From the NCBI GenBank assembly GCA_030295235.1, contig AP026155.1:558001-622000 (forward strand): a stretch of 64,000 bases of DNA, read 5' to 3'. The stretch comes from Fistulifera solaris. Its lineage: Eukaryota > Bacillariophyta > Bacillariophyceae > Naviculales > Stauroneidaceae. A program made the translations under genes and the position numbers. The notes under the pieces are model-generated. The model searched no databases. It saw only the letters and a program-made list of their open reading frames with translations, and was not told the DNA's origin. Of the stretch, positions 42,790 through 53,507 are shown piece after piece. Each line of letters begins with the position of its first letter. Positions within the stretch are counted from its first letter, which is position 1.

Positions 42790-43333
42790 CTAACATTCAT
42801 AATGATGTTGACTGACAATCAGTGCCACAATCATTCCGTACAATGCCAGCGCTTCACTGAAAATCAACATGATCAACATTCCCACAAACAATTTGTTTTG
42901 ATCCTCGGAACCACCCATACCAGCCGTATTTCCGCTACTTTCCGCCGCATCCGCACCTTCTTGACTGTCGGGAATTGTCGCATAACCCGCCGCTTCTCGT
43001 TCTCCGGGAAATAACGTAATTTGACTCGCTCGATATCCCACCGCCCGAATGCCGTAATCGCCAACAATCCCAATACACAGACCCGCCGCCAAACCACTGA
43101 CGCCACAACACAATCCCGCACACAAATGCGCCATGCCCGAATAGGTCGAATAAACATTGTCGCGTGTGGTGGAATCCGGCACTGGAATGGCTTGTCCCAA
43201 AATGACTCCCACAATGAGTCCATAAATGCCAATCACACCCGCCATGACAATGGGGATGACATTTTTCATGACAGACGATGGATGACGAATGCCCGTGTGT
43301 ACGATACTGACTCCGGCTTTCCAAGTACCCATC

Positions 43334-43372
<39 letters not shown>

Positions 43373-43833
43373 GGAAAACGAAAAGAAGGAATTCAAATAG
43401 AGAGAGAAAAGAAAGAAAAAAATATCAGCGACATTGATGAATATAGAATACATTATTTTGTTTGGAAGTGAAAAAAAGAAAGTATAGAAGACACATAACG
43501 ATAAAATACAATAAATACAAAAAGGAAATCACCCGAATGAATACGCAGTCCTATATTCTTCCATCCAACGACGGACAAGAAGGAAATGCGAACGAACGAA
43601 CGAATAAAAAAAACAAGCACGTTTTTTTTTCGTTTTTGCACATCCAAAACAGCACACACACACACACACACACGCACATAGACACACAATTGGCAATCCA
43701 TACTCCATACACGTACCGCACTACCCCAATTCGAAAGACATACCGCAGAAGCGACTCCCATGTAACCCAACGCGGTAGCCCACGAAGGACATTGCGAAAC
43801 CGGCAAATGATCCATAATTCCCGGATCGACCAT
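42790..43833 (-). CDS. V-type ATPase proteolipid subunit c, divergent copy 1
   Basis: Exons 43833-43717 and 43332-42790 with a 384-bp intron. Translation starts MVDPGIMDHLPVSQCPSWAT; the splice joins NWGSA to MGTWKAGVSIVHTG, equal to the GAAYGTAKSG text of canonical subunit c. Four helices: TM2 VIPIVMAGVIGIYGLIVGV, TM3 LCCGVSGLAAGLCIGIVGD, TM4 [18 protein letters not shown] with the proton-binding Glu. The loop between TM3 and TM4 is about 45 residues instead of roughly 8, and Trp replaces small residues in TM1. It should form part of the membrane ring of the vacuolar proton pump. Paralogous to 45258-46045. Confidence 0.88.
43334..43372. repeat. (TTG)n microsatellite at a 3' splice site
   Basis: About thirteen TTG units; on the minus strand (CAA)n ends in CAG, the acceptor of the V-ATPase copy 1 intron. 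The same intron has a (CA)n run near 43652-43674. Confidence 0.85.
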
Positions 43834-44341
43834 GATTTGTGAAAAATGAAAGTAAGTAAGCCGTAACTTATTGAAATCAGCAATCGAAGAAAAAAAGAAA
43901 ACAAGGGAATGAAAAGAAAAAGAACGACACAAAGATACTTTGGAAGGTGTTCTAAAAATTTTTGCAGGCGAATGAAAACACAAACAAAAAAAAAAACTTC
44001 TTGCGGGCGGAAGGAGGTTTTGGTTGGCGCGCGGCCGAGAACGACAAGCCTGCCACACGTTGTAGAACAGTCCAATTGAAGTATCCTATAAAGTGTGGTT
44101 CCGCGATTCTTCGGGAGTAGTATGCAATGCAATGCAACTGTGAATTGAGAATAGCTTCAGTTTGCTTACATAGGTGTCAGATACCGCTAAGATAAGACCA
44201 ACAACAGTACCTGTATCTATGGTATTTCATTTCATTTCGCGTCACACAATAGCAGTAAATAATGAGAAATAGATAGATAGAATAGCATCATATCAAAATA
44301 TTGCCACGCAATCTACTACGTACCTGGTAATAACTTATATC
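43834..44341. other. Divergent intergenic region
   Basis: About 500 bp between the V-ATPase copy 1 start and the PsbP-like gene. One TACCTGGTA site at 44321-44329. No gene. Confidence 0.5.
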
Positions 44342-45180
44342 ATGTTAACGAAACTAATCGGAGTGGCGGCGTTCACGCTTCTACATTGCTGTGTCACGGT
44401 CATGGCAAATAATGAACGAACTTTCTCGATCTTCTCCTCCACTATTATTATTGACAGATCGACGCCATTTTCTATTCGTCACAACAACGGCTGCGACTAC
44501 ACTACCAGCACAGGCGTTTGAAGGCGGAATCGGAGGATTGGGAAAAACTAAACGCGAAACGGGTGTAGAATTTCTGTCTCCGCCCTTTCAATCAAAAGAG
44601 GGTTGGGTATCAGCCGAGGTCGTAGTGCAGGCGTCACCCTATTTGTTGGAATTTCATTCCCCGTCCATGCCTCTGCTACCGTCTTCGGCCGGACTGGAGG
44701 TCCGACAATTATCCGATCCCGAATCAGCCTACGTCCAAAGTATCACGGGTCACCAATTCCGGACCACGAAACAGAATGTCCAACAATAATTGCTCGAACA
44801 ATCCATTTTTGAGTTCGACGGGAAAATATGGAGCGTATTTGACACCCACAGATGTCAAGGTGACGCGTGTCGATGAACATCTCTGGAACGTGCGTTTCAC
44901 GGCGTATACAACCCGGATTGCGAGAAAGTGATCGTCAATTGTTACTCAACATTCAGCGCGTCGATCAAGCGTGTGTATCGTCCTCGTGGCTGGAACGACC
45001 TTGCCAACGCTACGCGAAAAACAAATATTGAAATTGCGTTCCATTGTGGACAGTTTCCGAGTCGTGCCCGCACCTTCGACGCGATTGCGGTCGCAGCGGT
45101 GTGTAGCAATATGTTACATCGAGCTGGTGTATCGCGCCGCCAACCAAGCTATACAATATACAGTAAGTAGTATGAGTTAA
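44342..45180 (+). CDS. PsbP-like thylakoid lumen protein, frame-disturbed
   Basis: The N-terminus from ATG 44342 (MLTKLIGVAAFTLLHCC) is a signal peptide; further on DRRHFLFVTTTAATTLPAQAF looks like a twin-Arg thylakoid transfer signal, and EGGIGGLGKTKRETGVEFLS, LLEFHSPSMPLLPSSAGLEV, KYGAYLTPTDVKVTRVDEHL, TLREKQILKLRSIVDSFRVV follow in the order of diatom PsbP-like proteins. These pieces lie in different frames, with at least three frame changes, more than other genes here. Either several homopolymer errors or a decaying gene. The family acts in photosystem II or related lumen functions. Exact end uncertain. Confidence 0.55.
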
Positions 45181-45257
45181 AAGGATAACAATAGTCATGC
45201 TTCAAGTATGAGAGAAAATCCCGAGCCTATTTATTGAATCAACGACATGAATATGTT

Positions 45258-46045
45258 TTACGCGCACGAATACGTCTTTTGTGACAAAATCAATGCCACA
45301 ATCAAACCATACAAGGCCAAAGCTTCACTGAAAATCAACATGATCAGCATGCCGACATACAATTTATTGGCCGCTTCGGTCGGAGACGACGTTCGATCCC
45401 CATCGTCTCCGCCAATTTCGCCCATGCCTTCGTTTTGATTCCAGTACCATTTCCGACCACTTTCGGCTTTTAATCCAAACGCACGGACCCCAACATCACC
45501 AATAATACCAATGGTGCCACCGGCGGCGAGACACGAGAGACCGCAACATAAACCGGCAGCGAGCTGTTGGTCGAGAGGATTTGTGCGTGTATAAGAGGGA
45601 AAAAAATTGTGAATGGAATGAAATGAAATACAGTTCAACACACACCACAACGACTTACATGTACGTAACCCGTGTACGCCGAATAAGTATTACTGGCATC
45701 TTGTGCGGGCGAAACCACACTTTGAGTGATGATGACGGCCACAATTAAACCATAAATACCCAAAACACCCGCCATAACAATCGGCACAATCGTTTTAATA
45801 ATGCCCGCCGGATGATCAATGCCCATGTGGCAAACACCGAGTCCAGCTCGCCATGTTCCCCATGCTGATCCCCAACTACTGAGAATCATACAAGAGGACG
45901 CACCCAGAAATCCGCTGCAATAAAATAAGAGAGTCAGAGCGACCTACGAAAAAGGGAAGAACACTTCGATTTGTAAAGATTCCATTTCTTACAAGGCTGT
46001 GGCCCATGACGGACAAATTTCTTCACCGGCAACAACGGCAACCAT
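45258..46045 (-). CDS. V-type ATPase proteolipid subunit c, divergent copy 2
   Basis: Three exons: 46045-45993, 45914-45659, 45563-45258; introns of 78 and 95 bp. Begins [40 protein letters not shown] corresponds to the TM1 end, [19 protein letters not shown] to TM2, [19 protein letters not shown] to TM3 and [18 protein letters not shown], with the essential Glu, to TM4. The TM3-TM4 loop is about 45 residues and Asp/Gly-rich. Similar in sequence but with different introns from copy 1; a duplicated pair in the same direction with a PsbP-like gene between. Vacuolar proton pumping, possibly specialised. Confidence 0.88.
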
Positions 46046-46799
46046 AATTTTTTATTTGCGAGTAAATTGTTTTAGTTTGTCACGTTCTTATGAACGACCA
46101 GTAATAATAGTATTACCACAAGCTCCGAAAGCGATGCTGTTTTGTCTTGCTTTTATGGTGCGGTGTGTGTACTTTTGTATTGTTGCCGTCTACCAGTACC
46201 TTCTTTGTCGGCGACGAGAATCACATCATATTCCGTTGCACAACGCCAGTATAACCTTGCGATATATTACAAAACAAGGTACCTTTTACAGAAATATTAC
46301 ATTGAACTATAGTACAAAGTGTACCTTGGGGGTTGGAAAGCATGCCGTTTTATGAACTGTCTATACAAAGTATTCACGGACAGACGGGTCAGATTTCAGA
46401 TTGCGAATTGGTCACGAGCAAAAAATAATTGCACGTTACGGATTACGGATGATAGGTTACCACATAGTTGTCATAGTTGTTAGTCGCGACCTAGTAATAA
46501 TTGCGAGTTCCTTAAGTTTCTCGCGAGCGAGTACTTGCAATCATAATCGCGAGTTGGTTGTGATCGAATTGCAAGTTGTTAGCTATTAGTCGGAAGCAAA
46601 TTGCGAGAACGTTATAATCATCGCGAGTTAGTCGCGAGCTTGTCCCGAAGAAGTTATGATAATCGCGATTTACTCGCTAGCAAGTACTCTGTAATAATAA
46701 TCGTGAGTATGTTGCAATCCGGTAACGACTATTTATTCTCCTTTCCCTGTCAAACCCGTCCCCACGGGACGAATCATAGGCAATAACAGTGATCCATGT
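46046..46799. other. Intergenic region containing degenerate repeats
   Basis: About 750 bp upstream of V-ATPase copy 2 and 3' of the MBOAT gene; contains the GCGAGT-rich block described separately. No gene. Confidence 0.5.
46400..46715. repeat. Degenerate (TAATAATCGCGAGTT)-like repeat block
   Basis: About 300 bp with many imperfect repeats of a TAATmATCGCGAGTTnGT-like unit in one direction (for example near 46500, 46545, 46617, 46655, 46690), with interspersed TCGCGAG/CTCGCGA palindromes. Not a simple microsatellite; looks like an old tandem array. Confidence 0.5.
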
Positions 46800-47964
46800 T
46801 CAAAAAAAAGCCGAATGGATATAGGAGTCGAGGAACAAGTGACCAATTGGTAAAGCGAGCATAATGACCAACAAACTCAAAAGAGGACGGGGTAACACTT
46901 TCTGTAATGTGCTAAACATCTTCCAGCGTGCTTCGACTTGTTGCTCCATCATCAGGAGAACCACTTGCCACAGAAAGAAAAACGAGTGTTGGGCCATGAA
47001 CGGGAGCTACCGTCGGAAAAGCTGTCTCTAACAACCATTCATGAAAGGCTCCACTGGCGACGAAGGCACCCATGACTCCGACTGCGTGAGATCCCCCCAA
47101 AGATCGAATCGGTTTATAGACACCCTGTTTCAAACAATCATGAATGAGTCGATTCCATCGCCGTCCCCAAAAGTCCGAAGGACGAGACGACCCAAACAAT
47201 GGATTCCGCATGACGGGTTGCGTCTCATAACCCGTCAAGACCATGGTCAAAAAGGCGAGGCCGTCACAAAAGGCGGTCAAGTACAACATGACTAAGAGAC
47301 CCAACCAAAAATTGTCGAAAATCTGACGGAGTGTCACATACTGGAGTGTGTAGTAGTGCTCGGGGCGTGGTAAATGAAAGGAGGGAAAGGAATCGAAGCA
47401 ATACAAACAGGATTGCAGGGCACCCGTTGCCAGTAACATGGCACTGAATTTGAGCATTCGTCGAATAATCCTTGAAATAGTTGCGTGTTGCCATTCTCCT
47501 TTTGCATTATTATGTATCAGTAGTGGTGATCCGTATTGAAAGGCGTACGATCCCAGACTGTCACTGGGAGGAGCAAAACCAAAGAGGGCTTGTGTCGCAC
47601 GGAACATAGACAGGGTCGGTGTAATGGTTCCCATACAAAAGCGAAAGATTTGATTGTGAACGCCCAGTGCATTCATGGCAGGATCGGGGCAAAAGATCCA
47701 AAAGGGTATGACAATCCCAAAGACCCAAAAACAGTCCGTGGGTGTAATATGCGGTTGTTTTTGCAGTTTGCGCGGTAATAAAACAAAAACATATAAAAGT
47801 GCTCCGCACAATGCACCGATCACGGCTTCCAGAATGCAAACGAGAGCGATTTCCAGCCAAAACCAAAGGCTAAGAAAGTAGATATCATAGTGAGTGGTGC
47901 TCCAGAGAGGTGTCCGAATGTCTTCATATAAGACAGTGTGAGGCCACTCGTTGGGGAAAAACAT
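46800..47964 (-). CDS. MBOAT acyltransferase, wax-synthase-like (MBOAT_2)
   Basis: About 388 residues with seven or more hydrophobic segments. The conserved text FWGRRWNRLIHDCLKQGVYKP and AVGVMGAFVASGAFHEWLLE is diagnostic for the MBOAT_2 wax-synthase domain; the His in GAFHEW is the presumed catalytic residue. These enzymes esterify fatty alcohols or sterols with acyl-CoA at the ER. One C fewer at the run 47002-47004 continues the frame into FMAQHSFFFLWQVVLLMMEQ and to the stop at 46800. The first in-frame ATG is 47964; an in-frame TTG precedes it at 47991, so the true N-terminus is uncertain. Could alternatively be a related sterol acyltransferase. Confidence 0.8.
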
Positions 47965-47991
47965 GCGAAGATCGAGATAACACTCCGTCAA

Positions 47992-48478
47992 AAATGCGAG
48001 AAACTAATCCTCTCTTGTTTGTAAGATGAACCTCTCGTCGTATGAATAATTATTTCTTTATCCAAAAGGCGAGATCCTATTATTTATACAAGGTTGTGGT
48101 TGTGATCCCAATATACGTAGTAATTACGCGCGTCCAAAAGTCGTGGATCGGACATCAATGAGTACGGGTATCGGGTATCGGGCTAGCTACGAAGTAGAGA
48201 CGTCCTGCAATCCTGCAATACCTCGATACTTTTATTGTACGTAAAGGTCGAAAGGGCACAGTCGAGTCGCGCAGCGACTAGGGAGTCTAACCGACATCCG
48301 TCGTCTTCCGCGTTTGACCCACCAAGTTACTAGAAACAAGTACCAGGTATCGGCTCGCAGTTTTATATTATTGCATGATGTCAAAAGGAAGATTATTAGT
48401 AAGCTTATTGTCGCTTTGACTCCAAATAACACTACGTTAACACACTCAACCACTTATTAATACATCGTTCACTCAAAT
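47992..48478. other. Divergent intergenic region
   Basis: About 490 bp upstream of both the MBOAT and RPB8 genes; carries TACCAGGTA at 48341-48349. Confidence 0.5.
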
Positions 48479-48928
48479 ATGGAACCATCAGCCGCCAAAG
48501 TAACTTTATTTGAAGACATCTTCGAGGTCAACGCCCTCAATCCCGACGGCTACAAATTCGATCGCGTCAATCGCATTCAAGCAATCGGCACGACCTTCGA
48601 ATGCGAATTACTGTTAGACATCAATTGCGAAATTTATTCGTTACTGGAAGGTGAAAAATTCACGGCCGTATTGGCCAGTACTTTGCATTTGGACGGCAGT
48701 CCGGCCGATCACAGTTGTTACATGCCCAATACAACGGAACCGGATTTGAGTGACAATTACGAATATGTCATGCACGGACGTGTTTTTGATATGGCGTTCA
48801 AGAAAGATGGGACAGTTTCGATATCGATTAGTTACGGAGGATTGTTGATGCGATTGGTCGGCGATGCGCGGCACTTGACGAGTATACAACCCGATCAGCG
48901 ATTGTTTCTTTTGCTCAAGAAAGATTAA
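48479..48928 (+). CDS. RPB8: RNA polymerase subunit RPABC3 (RPB8)
   Basis: 149 residues, about family length, intact and intronless. Typical text: LFEDIFEVNALNPDGYKFDRV, LLLDINCEIYSLLEGEKF, YEYVMHGRVFDMAF, VSISYGGLLMRLVGD ending RLFLLLKKD. RPB8 is a shared subunit of RNA polymerases I, II and III in the nucleus, an OB-fold protein. The neighbour is the divergent MBOAT gene; no link in function. Confidence 0.97.
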   Translation: MEPSAAKVTLFEDIFEVNALNPDGYKFDRVNRIQAIGTTFECELLLDINCEIYSLLEGEKFTAVLASTLHLDGSPADHSCYMPNTTEPDLSDNYEYVMHGRVFDMAFKKDGTVSISISYGGLLMRLVGDARHLTSIQPDQRLFLLLKKD

Positions 48929-49010
48929 TTATTACATTAATCGACAGATAAAAGGATCTGCTGGTAAAAGCAGGAAAATATACAGTAATCGAAACAGGAA
49001 CGTTCATCGT

Positions 49011-49832
49011 TTAGGAAATCTGTTCTTCACCATCCAGTACGCGACGTCGCTTTTCGTCCGGCTGATCGTCAATGTCGGCTACTTTCTCTGCACCATTATC
49101 TTTAGCAACTTGACGAATCAGCTCTTGTTCTATGATCCAATCGCGCAAAGGTGTTGTTGTTTGATAGCGTTCTTGGGCTTCGGGTGACGACCATTCGACT
49201 TTGAACGACCGCAAGAGAACCACCTGTCCGCTACGTTCACGCCCTACATCATACGCCAGGGCGGAAAACGAATTACACAAATCTTCTTTCGGTTTCCCGG
49301 TCACTACATAGGCCAAACGAAGAGCCCACTGATCAATGATATCACAGACCGTATCCACAGCTTTTTGAGATTCTTCCTCGCGTGCAGACTCCCGTGCCGC
49401 TTGAATGACGCACTGCCGTTCCGGTGCCGTCCACAGGGCATCCGCCATCGTCATACCCGTCCGCCACAACGAGTTCCGGTCTCTCGAATGTTTCCCGAAA
49501 GGACAGGCAATGGTCGACAAATCCAACAATTCATTCGCTAAGGGATTCTGACGCATCTTCAACAAATACTGTAATCCGCCACCAATCGTCAATCCCCGCA
49601 TCGATTCCAGTGCCATGGGACGGGGCTTCTTGGGTTGAAATCGCAGTTGCATTTTGCGCATTTCTTCACTGCGTTGTATTAGCATTTGGAGAATGCCATC
49701 GAGTTGTTCGTCTTGCGCGCGGATGCGTTCGTCTTGGGCCTTGACTTTGGCGTTCAATTGTGCGCATTGCTTTTCAAGTTTTGCAATTTGTTTGTGCAAA
49801 TGCGAGTTGTGCGTATTATTTGTAGGAGGCAT
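49011..49832 (-). CDS. Coiled-coil protein of an unrecognised family, copy 1
   Basis: 273 residues, intact. Residues 10-65 form a coiled coil (LHKQIAKLEKQCAQLNAKVK). The central ~150 residues share a domain with the gene at 50586: GLTIGGGLQYLLKMRQNP, ACPFGKHSRDRNSLW, MADALWTAPERQCVIQAAR, DIIDQWALRLAYVVTGKP, and a C-terminal TTTPLRDWIIEQELIRQ. It ends with a basic nuclear-signal-like run DEKRRRVLD. I do not recognise this domain. A TACGGAGTA site lies about 50 bp upstream of the start. No membrane helix or signal peptide. Confidence 0.75.
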   Translation of the reverse strand: MPPTNNTHNSHLHKQIAKLEKQCAQLNAKVKAQDERIRAQDEQLDGILQMLIQRSEEMRKMQLRFQPKKPRPMALESMRGLTIGGGLQYLLKMRQNPLANELLDLSTIACPFGKHSRDRNSLWRTGMTMADALWTAPERQCVIQAARESAREEESQKAVDTVCDIIDQWALRLAYVVTGKPKEDLCNSFSALAYDVGRERSGQVVLLRSFKVEWSSPEAQERYQTTTPLRDWIIEQELIRQVAKDNGAEKVADIDDQPDEKRRRVLDGEEQIS

Positions 49833-50585
49833 GCTGTTTGTGAATAATTATATCCTAGACTATAGAGATTTTATTGAAACTACGGAGTATTATTTATCTG
49901 CGTTATTTGCTCTGCAACAAGTTCATGACTGACTAACCAGTCGTGCCCATATTCCACTTACAACTGGGAACCACAGTAAATGATGTTTGGGCGAATCCGG
50001 GGAGAATTACTAGCGCTTTAGAAAAGAGTATACATTTGAAGTAAATTAAATATTTACCTAGCGCTTTTGGAAAGCGTAGTATACCATTTAAGCATGTTAG
50101 TACTTGACATGGACACGTTATGCAGGCTCCGTGCGGACGGTTCCGTCTTCCGTTGCATTACTGTGAAATACGTTCCGCTTTGTTGATAGCTAATCGTTGT
50201 GTGAGAAACTACGTGATGAAGGATGCTACCTGGTACATTTATTTTCTTTTTTTATTCTTGTGTTGCAAATTATGAAGAGAAAAAGATCACTCAATGATGA
50301 TTGACACGAGTCGCGCGGCAAAAGTAAGGGCACTACTTGTTAAAATTGTGGTAGTCGTGTTTAGGTCAAAAGAGCTGAATAGGTAGTAAAGGAATGACGT
50401 AAAGTGATTTAAGTTGACAAAATTGTCAACGAATTGATTTGATGACTAGTAAAGCAACCATCATGTAGTAAGCCTTCGTGTACTGATGCGTAATCACAAC
50501 GATTACATAGTTTGACAAGCATACAAACATGAGGCAACGTGATGCAATTGCTCTCAACCGTGAACCAACATTTAAAAAAAAATGG
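49833..50585. other. Intergenic region
   Basis: About 750 bp between the two coiled-coil paralogs; TACGGAGTA at 49881-49889 and TACCTGGTA at 50227-50235. No supported gene. Confidence 0.5.
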
Positions 50586-51500
50586 TTACAACGTGCGCTC
50601 GCCGCCATTCAGTACTGCGCTGTCAGCCGCATGGTGATTCTTCACACTCGTCTCCATCGCCTCCAGCCATTTTTGCCGTTTCGTGGCTTCCGCTCGCGCT
50701 TTTTCCTCTCGTTTCCGTGCCTTTTCGGCTCGCTTCTTTTCCAATATCACTTGTTCTTGTCGTTGAATCCATTCGCGCATCGGTGTCGTGTGTTGAAATT
50801 CCGCCACATTCTGAGGATTGCGCTGAAAGGGAGTAATGAATTCGCGAAAATTGAGCGATTTGGTGCCCAATATTTTTCCCGCTCCCGGTATGAAAGGTTT
50901 TCGCACATTCGTATATTGTTGTCCTTCCAAGACGGCCGTCGCGCGGACGACCCACGTGTCGAGATGATCCAAGACACATTGCACCTTCTTGGGAAATTCC
51001 GTGTCGATTGGATCTTGCGCGGCTTGACGTACCATCTCTTGATCGCGGTCGGTCCATAAGGTATCCGCTAACAATAAACACAAGACCCATCGCGAATATC
51101 CTTCTCGCGGATCCATTTCGTACGGACACGTCAACCTCGATAAGGTGGTTTGTTGAGAATTAAACCACTCGAGCAAGGGTCGATCGGGACTTTTGCACAA
51201 ATGCCGTAAAGCGGCTCCGACAGAAATTCCATTCAAACTGGAAGCCGGACGTGGTTCCGTTGGAGGCAACGTTCCGTGTTCGAGTAAATACTTCAACTTG
51301 AACAATTTCTTGTCACGTTCTTTGATCCATTTGTTCTGTTTGTCCAGAATGAGGTGTGTTTCTTGTAGTTGTTCGTGAATGTGCTCCAGTCGTTGCGGTG
51401 TCGTATCGTGATCAACAGGTTCTATTATAGTGAGGTCCTCTTCTTCTTCGTCGTCATGTTCCGCAAGGAAGGGCAATCGGGAGGTTCTCGCTTGAAACAT
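50586..51500 (-). CDS. Coiled-coil protein of an unrecognised family, copy 2
   Basis: 304 residues, intact, same direction as copy 1. A predicted coiled coil near residues 35-75 (LEHIHEQLQETHLILDKQNK), then the shared domain: GISVGAALRHLCKSPDRPL, LTCPYEMDPREGYSRW, LADTLWTDRDQEMVRQAAQ, DHLDTWVVRATAVLEGQQ, and HTTPMREWIQRQEQVILEKK running into an Ala/Lys/Glu-rich helix to the end. Conserved Trp, Cys-Pro and DxLWT residues between copies argue for a folded domain. Function unknown; possibly diatom- or stramenopile-restricted. Confidence 0.75.
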   Translation of the reverse strand: MFQARTSRLPFLAEHDDEEEEDLTIIEPVDHDTTPQRLEHIHEQLQETHLILDKQNKWIKERDKKLFKLKYLLEHGTLPPTEPRPASSLNGISVGAALRHLCKSPDRPLLEWFNSQQTTLSRLTCPYEMDPREGYSRWVLCLLLADTLWTDRDQEMVRQAAQDPIDTEFPKKVQCVLDHLDTWVVRATAVLEGQQYTNVRKPFIPGAGKILGTKSLNFREFITPFQRNPQNVAEFQHTTPMREWIQRQEQVILEKKRAEKARKREEKARAEATKRQKWLEAMETSVKNHHAADSAVLNGGERTL

Positions 51501-52010
51501 AACTGTGATATGTTGTAATTAATAAGAGTATCGGTTGATAGGGGTCAGTGTCTCCTGGTGCGAAATATAGGAATAAGCAAAGACCAGAAATACCGTAAGG
51601 ATTTCCAGAAGGATTGAAGGTGAAAGCTGAACAGTACAAGTACTTGTATATATTGCGACGAAAGATGTCATCGCATTGTGTCATCGCATCGTCGCGTTAT
51701 TGTCGCGCTGCGGTGCAAAAGGACAAAAGGACAAAAAAACGCAAAACGCTCGCGGTGTCTTTGCGTCGTCCGTCTATAAACGAAATTGCTTCTGTTGTTT
51801 AGTACCGCAACGACTGATTACAATTTTCATAATGAGACCTGCGCGCACGCCCACGTCCCGCCTTTTGGCGGCATTTTTGCACTCGCTTATTTATGGTCGT
51901 ATTCTTTGCGTTGCATCGCTTTCACTTTCATTCATTTTCCTTCACTTCCTTCCTTTCTCTCATCCGCTCTTGAGAATCAAGTAATAAATAAGTTATTATT
52001 AAGAGGAAAA
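51501..52010. other. Divergent intergenic region
   Basis: About 510 bp between coiled-coil copy 2 and FEN1; no gene seen. Confidence 0.5.
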
Positions 52011-53507
52011 ATGGGAATTAAAGGACTAGCAAAATTGATTTCGGACGAAGCACCCGATGTACGTCAAAACGAACCTGCGATTATCTTTCTTTGTCCTATC
52101 CTATCCTATCCTTTCCTTTCCTTTCCTTACTGACTCTAATTACTCACTACACTCAATTAAATAACTCACATTCTAACTTGCTTGCTTGCTTACTTACTTA
52201 CTTACTTACTAACACGCAGGCCATTCGAGAAGTCGAATTAAAGTCACTCCACGGTCGCAAAATTGCCATTGATGCGAGTATGGCCATTTATCAATTCCTC
52301 ATCGCCGTTCGTAGCAACAACGGCGGACAAGGGCAATCCTTCATGTTAACCAATGCCGAAGGAGAAACGACTAGTCACATTCAAGGCATGTTCAATCGGA
52401 CGATTCGTTACATGACCGAAGGCATTAAACCCGTCTTTGTCTTTGATGGCAAACCCCCGGAAGTCAAAAGTGGCGAATTGTTGAAACGTCGCGAAAAACG
52501 AGAAAAGGCACAACTCGCGTTGCAAGTTGCCACGGAAGAAGGCAACGTCGAAGAACAAGACAAACATTCGAAACGATTGGTCCGGGCGGGACAAAAAGAA
52601 AATGACGATTGTCAAAAATTGTTGCGACTCATGGGTGTCCCCGTCGTGTTGGCACCGTGCGAAGCCGAAGCCCAAGCCGCGGCCTTGGCCAAGGCGGGAC
52701 TAGTGTACGCGGCTGGGACGGAAGATATGGATGCGCTCACGTTTCAAACACCGGTATTGGTTCGGAAAATGACCTTTGCGTCGGCCAGTAAAAGTATGGT
52801 GCAAACGATGAATTATGCGAAAGCTTTGGAAGGGATGAATTTGACGCAGGCACAGTTTGTAGATTTATGGTAGGTTGGATTGCATGTTGTGTGTATTTGC
52901 TGAGATTGAGTTTGGTTCTGCACTGTTTCTCACGGTTTTCACTCTTCGCTCTTTTCTTTTCCTTATTTTAAAGTATCATGTTGGGATGTGATTATTGTGA
53001 CACCATCAAAGGTGTGGGACCTAAAACAGCACTCAAATTGATACGCGAACATGGATGTATTGAAAATATATTGAAACATTTGGATGGAAAGAAGTATGTT
53101 GTTCCTGAGTCGTGGTTGCCTCCTCCGAAAGAAGCAGAAGAATCATCATCGGATCAAGAAAATTCGGTCAGCGACGATCTCCAGCCCATCCCGGCCTATG
53201 TACTCGCACGTCGCATGTTCAATGAACACGAAGTTTTGATGCATGCCGATTTGAAATGGAAGCCGTGTGAACGAGAGGCATTGACGAAGTTTTTGGTGGA
53301 TGAAATGGGATTCAATCCGGATCGGGTCGCGAGTAGTATCGACAAGTTAGAAGCCGCTTACAAAGCCAATAAAGCTCCGCAAACGCGGATGGATGCCTTT
53401 TTGCTGTGCAACCCAAAAAACCGACAGATGCGAGTGTGAAACGCAAAATCGAACCAGTCGTCAAAGGAAAAGGCGCCAAAGGACCGGCGGCCAAAAAGAA
53501 GCGTTAG
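52011..53507 (+). CDS. FEN1: Flap endonuclease 1 (FEN1)
   Basis: Cleaves 5' flaps in Okazaki-fragment maturation and long-patch base-excision repair in the nucleus. Three exons: 52011-52058, 52220-52869, 52974-53507. Landmarks: [15 protein letters not shown], the N-region metal ligands ([26 protein letters not shown]), the I-region [14 protein letters not shown] and TEDMDALTF, and helix-hairpin-helix [18 protein letters not shown]. In the inferred frame the end reads [15 protein letters not shown], a PCNA-binding PIP box (QxxMxxFF), then a basic tail [11 protein letters not shown]. As written, a T run of five at 53398-53402 (six expected) breaks the frame after FL. Intron 1 is 161 bp with (CTTA)n repeats. 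Confidence 0.95.

Noticed and set aside
42790-46045. Assignment of the two proteolipids as subunit c'' (Vma16)
   Set aside because: The essential Glu is in the last helix and the helix texts ([20 protein letters not shown]) match subunit c, not c''.
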